A DNA stretch of 29,870 nt, taken from positions 1 to 29,870 of the forward strand of contig CAXNAD020000099.1 of NCBI GenBank assembly GCA_964200185.2. Reading direction: 5' to 3'. The translations under genes were made by a program, and so were the position numbers. The notes beneath the pieces are model-generated. The model had not been told where the DNA came from and ran no database searches. It worked only from the letters and a program-made list of their open reading frames with translations. This document shows, in pieces, positions 24,191-29,870 of this stretch (within the stretch, counting starts at the first letter, position 1; each line of letters opens with the position of its first letter). The stretch is from Choristocarpus tenellus KU-1152. Its lineage: Eukaryota; Phaeophyceae.

Positions 24191-25787
24191 TTGGTGGCAA
24201 CAGAATATAGATACCTGCTGACAGCCAAATGGTTTTATGTTTGCCTGAGCTCAAGTATTCATGGTTTAGCACAAAACACTTCATCTTCCCCCACCGATAA
24301 CCAGTGCCACTCACTCCAAACCTGGGGCTCTACCCCCCTCTTGGCGTTCTTTGATCAATACTCACAGGCATTTTGCATTCCCAACTGTGGGTGCAAGTCA
24401 CTACCTCCGTCCTCTTAACTTCCACGGAACTGGTCAGGTCCGCCAGCATGGCAACCCAGAGGCCGCAGTGTCTGAACAGAAGTGAAGCTTTGTAGTTGGA
24501 AAGGCCAGCGTGTAGCACTCTTCATCTCTTTCCCACATCCTGACTGGTCCCTCCACCACTCACATGCCCTGGGATGTCCTATTTTGTTGATATTGGATCA
24601 GCAACAAGCAAGAACTATGGAAATGGAAATTTGAACAATCTATTGCCTCAAAGTAGTCTCCTGTCTTCTCTTGATTGGGCTTCTTGTCATGGACTTGTCT
24701 GTTTCAATCTCTCTTGATGCAAGTGACATGGTCTTTGTAAGTGAAAGAAAATGTAGGTGATGAAGGGGGACAAGGGAACGAGAGTAGTTTTGCTGTTGAA
24801 GACATGAAGGTTTTACCTGGATTACCCTACTGCTCTTCCGTCAAGGTAGAGCACCCGTACTTGAGTGGAGGTTGGGGAAATCCTTCAGAGAGGTTTTGTT
24901 TGTGCAAGGGACAATACCTCTTTCAACTTTTGAGGTTGGGTAGATGGCCACAAGAACATTCAGTTCATAAGTAGTCTTTGGTGCTGTGTCGGTGTATGTT
25001 AATAGGTAGGACCCTGGGGTTTGGGGTCCATGGGCGGGCTTTGGCAGGGGGGGGGATGTGATGTGGGTAGGAAGGTCGATGCTGGAGATGGCAAGTTACT
25101 GGAGGATATGTCTCAAGTTGTAACCACTGGAAGTAAATTGCCAACTTGTTTTTTCTTCCAGGGTGGATGGATGCTAGATCATCCATGTTTTAGAAGGTCA
25201 TAAAAATTGAGTGCACCTGTCAATTCTCCTATAGTAATACCCAAGGCAACAGGGGAGGTCCATTTATCTTCCAAACACTGACTGAAAGGACCTTTGCTCT
25301 TGAAGCATTTTTTGTCATGACCCAGCAAATCACTATTTGAAGTAGCACACTAACCTTTGTGCATTATGAGACTGCCTTCATATAACCCTTCCTTAACATC
25401 ATGTGACATGAAAATAAGAAACCCAGTAGTGCTGGGCCCACCCCATGTTACGATATTTTTTCAATGTGTGATGAATATGCAAGTTTTGGATGCGGTTAAT
25501 CATGGGTGAAAAAACTCCATCCTTGACATGATGACCCATTTTTGAAAGAAGGGAGAAACATGGCAAGGCAGGGCGTGTGTTGTGTATTGTCCTGGAGCAG
25601 AAGGGTTTGTCCCTCCCCAAGCAAAGAATCATGCACAAGGCACTGTGTTCATATCTTCAGATGCTCCCTTCCGCAACTACTACACCTCCCAATGACACCT
25701 CTACTTCCATCTCCCTCCCCACTGGTAGTAGTTGCTGCCTACCCCTTGTATTGGCAGTCTAATATTATACTACAATACATAATACTC

Positions 25788-28700
25788 CTATAGATTTTCA
25801 GGTTGCAGGGACTCCAATGTGTAAAGCTGGAGATTTGTTTGGTTGTACTTTCCAACTTCCGCACATTTCACCTCCTTGAGCCCTGGAATGCCCCATGTGT
25901 TACATATGATCCTACAACCCCTGTTTGGGTCACCACCCACCCCTCCCCCTCCTACCCTATTGTCGGATCCTGGTTCTTTTCCCTTCCTCAAAAGGGGGAT
26001 GAGTACGGTTCCAGCTAGTTCTTCCATGGCAGCTGGAAGGAGGTATGTAACGATCACAGTGGCATCTGAGAGGTCTTGATCCCGTAAGTCTCCTTGGACC
26101 ACTGTCACCTGCAAACAAATCAGTTGGAGGGGGGGGGGGTTAGGTCTAGGGAGGTGTCCAACTGGAGTCAGTAGGCACCACACAGTGCACATCATGCATA
26201 CTGATCCAGTGCAGAATACGGAGACCCAAACCCACTATAATTGTAAGCACACTTCTACTCTGCCCTGAACTTACGATCAAACTCACCTATAGTTTCACTA
26301 TCAGCATCCAATCATTTGATTTTTGCTTGGTTTTAAGCACTGGAAAAAAAAGCATAACGCAATCTAATTCATTCCACTGCAACCCGTTCTTAAATCCAAA
26401 ATAACATGTCAGTCCTATTTCTCAACCTCTCCAAATATACCTTTTGTCATATTGGGCTCAATGCACAACACAAATATCAAGTTGCATTCGTCTCAGCCCT
26501 TACCAATGGGGCAACAACGTCCAGGCATCTTCTGGTAAAGAGCTCCAACAACAAAGGAGCATGTGCACACAGAATCAAGACAGTTCGAAGAGGCAGAGCT
26601 GAACCCCTGAACAACAGAAAGGAAAGGATATGCTCATATCAACCCTGACATGTCACCCACCGTCAGGCCCCACTTAAAATACTCATGGCAACCACTAGGT
26701 GAGAGGTTCAGCCATGCTTCATTGTGTTCATAGAGACCCTTCAGGTCATGTGGAAGATCACTAGAGTGTAGATCGTATAAATATATATTCCATATATATA
26801 TATATATCGTTTATGGGACCAGACCTGAGAAGTATCCTGTTCTGGTCGAGCATTGGACAATAAATTGGTATGTGCATAGGGCTTTGCCACACATCTTGCT
26901 CTCTAAATGAGCCCGCCTTACACAATCAAGGAACATTTGCATGTATCCTTCCTGAGACACACAACCTCTTAGGGCAACACATTGACCATGGGTTTTCAGT
27001 CCGTCACTGCACATATCTGGACGTGGAGACAGAGTTCCACCAGTCCTTCTTGAGGTTCAAGATGAGACCAGCCCAGCAGGAGACAGGAAGTTCCAGCAAC
27101 TGGCAGTCACTCTCAAGGATTTTGTAAGGGCAGTCAACCAATTTCAGTAGATATGATCCCTTCATCTAGGCCACACTAGTGCATACAATGCAGATGCCAA
27201 TTGGCCATGTCCTTGCCAAAGTCAGGCCAAGCACATCCTTCAGTGGCAAAGGGTTCCAAGAACAGGCAATCACTGATTCCTGCTGTTCATATGAATTTCC
27301 AATCTTGGACAGCCTCACCAAATTTACCAAGGTAGAACAGGGGGTTCTTAAAAGGCAAGATGGAGAATGATATACAAGAAAAGCTGATAGGCAGCGCCAG
27401 ACCAAAGCTGACTCCAGCATCAAAGGCAAGGACAGACCATCACAACTAAATCTCAAGACCTGCTCTTGTTGCAAAGCCTGGGCAGGAGAAAGTCTACGGC
27501 CCACAGAGGATATACTCCAGCTGCAGAGGTCAAGGTCATGATGCAGTTATTTTTCCACAGTGTTCTTTGCCAGAGAACTTGAGGGAACTGAATCAGACTG
27601 GTTTCGGCTGGGATGGTATCTGTGCCACTGGTGGTAATCTACGGACAGTTCTTGTCTCCAACAAGCTGACCCCTGCATAAAATGACGGATTAAGTCAGGT
27701 AACAACCTGACCTCTGATTACATCCAATATTGAGATATCAATTTGCGAAAGGGACACACAGTCAAATTGAGACATCATTGAACAACTGGAACAGGTAGTC
27801 GGCAGCCTAGTCAGACAAAGGCATCTCAACATTCAAAACATCAAACCGACATGTATTATCACAGGCAAGGATGCATCATTCTTCAAGAGAGTTCTGTTCC
27901 ACCTAGCCATCCGTGCGGGCATATAGCATAAACAAACTATTCACAAAAGCATGGAATATGAAACTTGAGTTGATAGACAACCACCAATATCCGCCCAGGT
28001 GTCGAAACCATTCCAGGCCTCCCACGGGTGACCAATAGCATTGCCAAAAAATGCTTGACATGCAGCTTTAGTGTCCCCCAAAGGGTGAGCACCCTTCAAT
28101 ATCCTACTCCCCATAAGGAAACCTCTTCAAGACCATGTTGGACCCTTTACCATTGGGATATCCATCAACTCTTTCAACACAAAACATAACTTCTTAATCT
28201 GGCACACCCACACATTTCCAAATAAACGCTGTATCCAGGCGCCTGATGTGTTATCAATGAACAACCTCTAGCCATACACCACTATCTTGCCTCACTGATC
28301 ACATCAATACTGGCCACGTACAGTGTGACTTACCTGTGGATATTCCAGAGTCTAAGAAACTTCCTCACATCTTGAAGCAGCTGGTTTGCCTCTCTCTCTA
28401 TCTCACATCAGGAATGTGGCGCTCACAACTTAGTAAAGTATAATCCACACATGAGCCAGCCCTGAGGATCTGCTGTTTGTGCTGCAGTAAATTGAGCTGC
28501 CTCAGTATGCCTGAAATTAACTGTTCGTCAACAACTTTGAAGAAGGGTACCTGACTAACTAAAGAAGCGACCAATAGGGAGATAAGTGTAGATAATATCC
28601 CATCAGAACCTACGTCTTTGGCCAATAATGCACCCCCTTGTGATCTTCCCGCCCCTCCCACTCACCTTGGAACTGAGCCCTTTGCATGCGACACGTTTCC

Positions 28701-29628
28701 GAAACTTGTTTGCCAAGTCCTCCTCAATTTCAACCCCTGGGGATAGAGGGATGAGAGGTGCGTCGTCTGAAGCATAATGATTTATGCGTGGATTAAAACG
28801 GAAGGGAAAATGGGTAGTACCAACTACTAATATTCGTAGTGTGGCACACCGTTATAGCATGGCTTCATCAATTGAATCAGTTGCTTCAAAATGATTTGAA
28901 AATATTCAAACTCAGCGTCTCCATAAAAAGGAGGGGTCATCTTGTATTGAAGGGTACAGAGAGCTCAAAATGCATGGTAAACAAAAGGCTGTACTCCAAA
29001 TTTTAAAGCAGTCTGGTCGTCCACCATAAAGAACTCACTGGGTACATGGAAGCTAGAGAGAATATCCATGTCTCAACCCAGGGACTAGAACTAAGTTACT
29101 TCATTAAAAGGAGAAAATACCCCCAGGTAAACGCAAAACAAGGATGTTCCATCTGCTGCAGGTTGCGCTGTGCCAGGTTCACCAATTGTTCTTTTTGGAC
29201 CAGTTATCAGCCTTACCGCATGCTGTTGCACCACAGCTTTCGGCTGCCTCAATGCAAATGCGCCCGTCCCCACAACCGAGGTCGTACAGAACCTTTGGCA
29301 GGGTCAAGATTAGGAGGGAACCTGCTGTTGGTGTGTTTCAACTCAACTGTGACTCATCTAGACCTAATCAACTCTGCCTGGGCTTTCACTCCAACTGAAA
29401 TCGAAAAACAAAATTATCGGTTAAAACTTGGGAGCACGATGGTCTACCTTGAGAAACCTCTTGTGTCACGACGGGAAGTCAGCTCAAACTCACGTCGTCT
29501 TCGGTGACATTTCCGAAGGCAATGATGGCTCTCACGACCTCCATATCAGCTTGGCAAGGTGGCGCTAATGAATCCCCATCCATCCATGCTGGCAAGGGGG
29601 ATTCACTGACATCATCTGAATCAGACAT
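25788..29628 (-). CDS. class I SAM-dependent methyltransferase, small FAM173-like type
   Basis: Exons are 29628-29494, 29292-29217, 28736-28666 and 26108-25788, totalling 603 nt for 200 residues plus TAG, with matching phases and GT-AG borders. The S-adenosylmethionine-binding motif I is LYDLGCGDGR (47-56), preceded by MEVVRAIIAFGNVTEDDV and followed by the acidic GVEIEEDL (71-78). Then come VQGDLRDQDLSDATV (98-112) and the family mark TYLLP (115-119), and a beta-strand CRIICNTWGIPG (159-170). This order resembles the FAM173/ATPSCKMT-like group and related bacterial and plant methyltransferases, some of which methylate lysine in proteins. The substrate here cannot be told. No clear organelle-targeting peptide is seen; the N-terminus is acidic (MSDSDDVSES). 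A Gly-rich insertion lies at about 138-158. The third intron is 2,557 nt. Confidence 0.87.
26779..26808. repeat. AT-rich microsatellite
   Basis: Two neighbouring runs of alternating A and T, interrupted once by TCC, inside the third methyltransferase intron. Confidence 0.8.
27000..28330 (+). pseudogene. decayed coding-like tract inside the third methyltransferase intron
   Basis: Plus-strand frames show protein-like stretches separated by stops and frame changes. 27450-27677 is open for 76 codons and includes FPQCSLPENLRELNQTGFGW. 27769-27924 reads DIIEQLEQVVGSLVRQRH, then CIITGKDASFFKRVLFHL. Near 27090 another frame gives KFQQLAVTLKDFVRAVNQF, an amphipathic pattern. It lies antisense to the host gene. 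I do not recognise the family. A fossil mobile element or processed gene copy would explain it; chance would too, but less well. Confidence 0.35.
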
Positions 29629-29779
29629 AGGGTCCTAATGCTAATCTAGATTCGTATTTACAACAACAAACAATACTACAACAAAACAACAGTGACAGAA
29701 TATGTCGGTTTATGGAAGGCGTTTTTGTTGACTGTTTATTAGTTACTTTCTTACAGTTTTTTGGATGAGATCTACAATA
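29629..29779. promoter_or_regulatory. upstream region of the methyltransferase, probably divergent
   Basis: AT-rich sequence of about 150 bases between the methyltransferase start and a possible plus-strand start at 29780. It is rich in CAA and ACAAC on the plus strand. No specific promoter motif can be named. Confidence 0.35.
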
Positions 29780-29870
29780 ATGGAAAGTAAAAAATGGAGA
29801 TGTGAATCGTGTGATTCTGTGGCCGCGTGGTTCACTCAGGCAAGGGTGGTGAAGAGAATCACTGGGCAAG
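29780..29870 (+). CDS. possible first exon of an unrecognised gene, cut by window edge
   Basis: An ATG at 29780 opens a frame that stays open to the last base (30 codons plus one base). It begins MESKKWRCESCDSVAAW; the two cysteines spaced CESC could be half of a zinc site. An in-frame ATG also occurs at 29765, right after ttcttacag, so this could alternatively be an internal exon. The stretch is too short for a family call. Confidence 0.3.
   Translation, partial: MESKKWRCESCDSVAAWFTQARVVKRITGQ

Larger units (their letters stand above)
22937..25787. other. convergent intergenic region
   Basis: It lies between the 3' ends of the NDUFS4-like gene (plus) and the methyltransferase gene (minus). 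It holds a short telomere-like tract (23121-23147) and a decayed coding-like segment (23930-24190). I see no intact gene. Two plus-strand frames of about 80 codons, at 24741 and 25542, have no recognisable features. Confidence 0.5.

Noticed and set aside
25920-25955. Possible 35-nt intron in the methyltransferase last exon
   Set aside because: GT and AG borders exist, but removing 35 nt shifts the frame and meets a stop at once. The unspliced reading stays open to a sensible C-terminus.
27166-27504. 112-codon minus-strand frame inside the methyltransferase intron
   Set aside because: It shows no family features and lies opposite the plus-strand coding-like tract, so it is more likely its antisense shadow.

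Overview
The window is nuclear DNA of a eukaryote. Four genes can be assembled by joining spliced exons with matching phases and GT-AG (once GC-AG) borders. Introns are long (mostly 140 to 2,600 bases) and exons short (52 to 321 bases). Most open reading frames lie in introns or intergenic DNA and are noise. The best clue to the organism is an FKBP-type protein whose N-terminus reads as an ER signal peptide ending in SPAFA-F, then a transit-like stretch, then a second hydrophobic segment. That arrangement is known for thylakoid-lumen proteins of algae with a complex red plastid (stramenopiles, haptophytes, cryptophytes). TTAGGG-type telomere-like arrays are also present. I infer a photosynthetic stramenopile or related alga; genus and species cannot be told from the sequence.

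Layout, left to right. 1-4312: no gene seen; it holds a MITE-like inverted-repeat element (3950-4130), a second copy cut by the left edge (1-107), and a diverged 120-bp tandem duplication. 4313-13294, minus strand: mitochondrial phosphate carrier, eight exons, 351 residues. 13295-16399: intergenic, with a 90-bp TTAGGG/TAGGG array. 16400-19637, minus: lumenal FKBP-like protein, five or six exons. 19638-19832: a 195-bp divergent promoter region. 19833-22936, plus: NDUFS4-like complex I subunit, four exons, 197 residues. 22937-25787: convergent intergenic region with a decayed coding-like relic. 25788-29628, minus: small class I SAM-dependent methyltransferase, four exons, 200 residues, whose 2.6-kb third intron carries more decayed coding-like sequence. 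29780 to the right edge, plus: possible first exon of another gene.

Three of the four products touch organelle bioenergetics: phosphate import for ATP synthesis, complex I, and a thylakoid-lumen folding or assembly factor. The methyltransferase resembles the family that contains the mitochondrial ATP-synthase-c lysine methyltransferase, but this is only a loose link. In a eukaryote, neighbourhood is weak evidence for shared function. I found no defence system, CRISPR array, operon or clearly undescribed multi-gene system. The most unusual items are the MITE-like family, the higher-order telomere-like array, the predicted 42-nt intron with its tiny terminal exon, and the decayed coding tracts.
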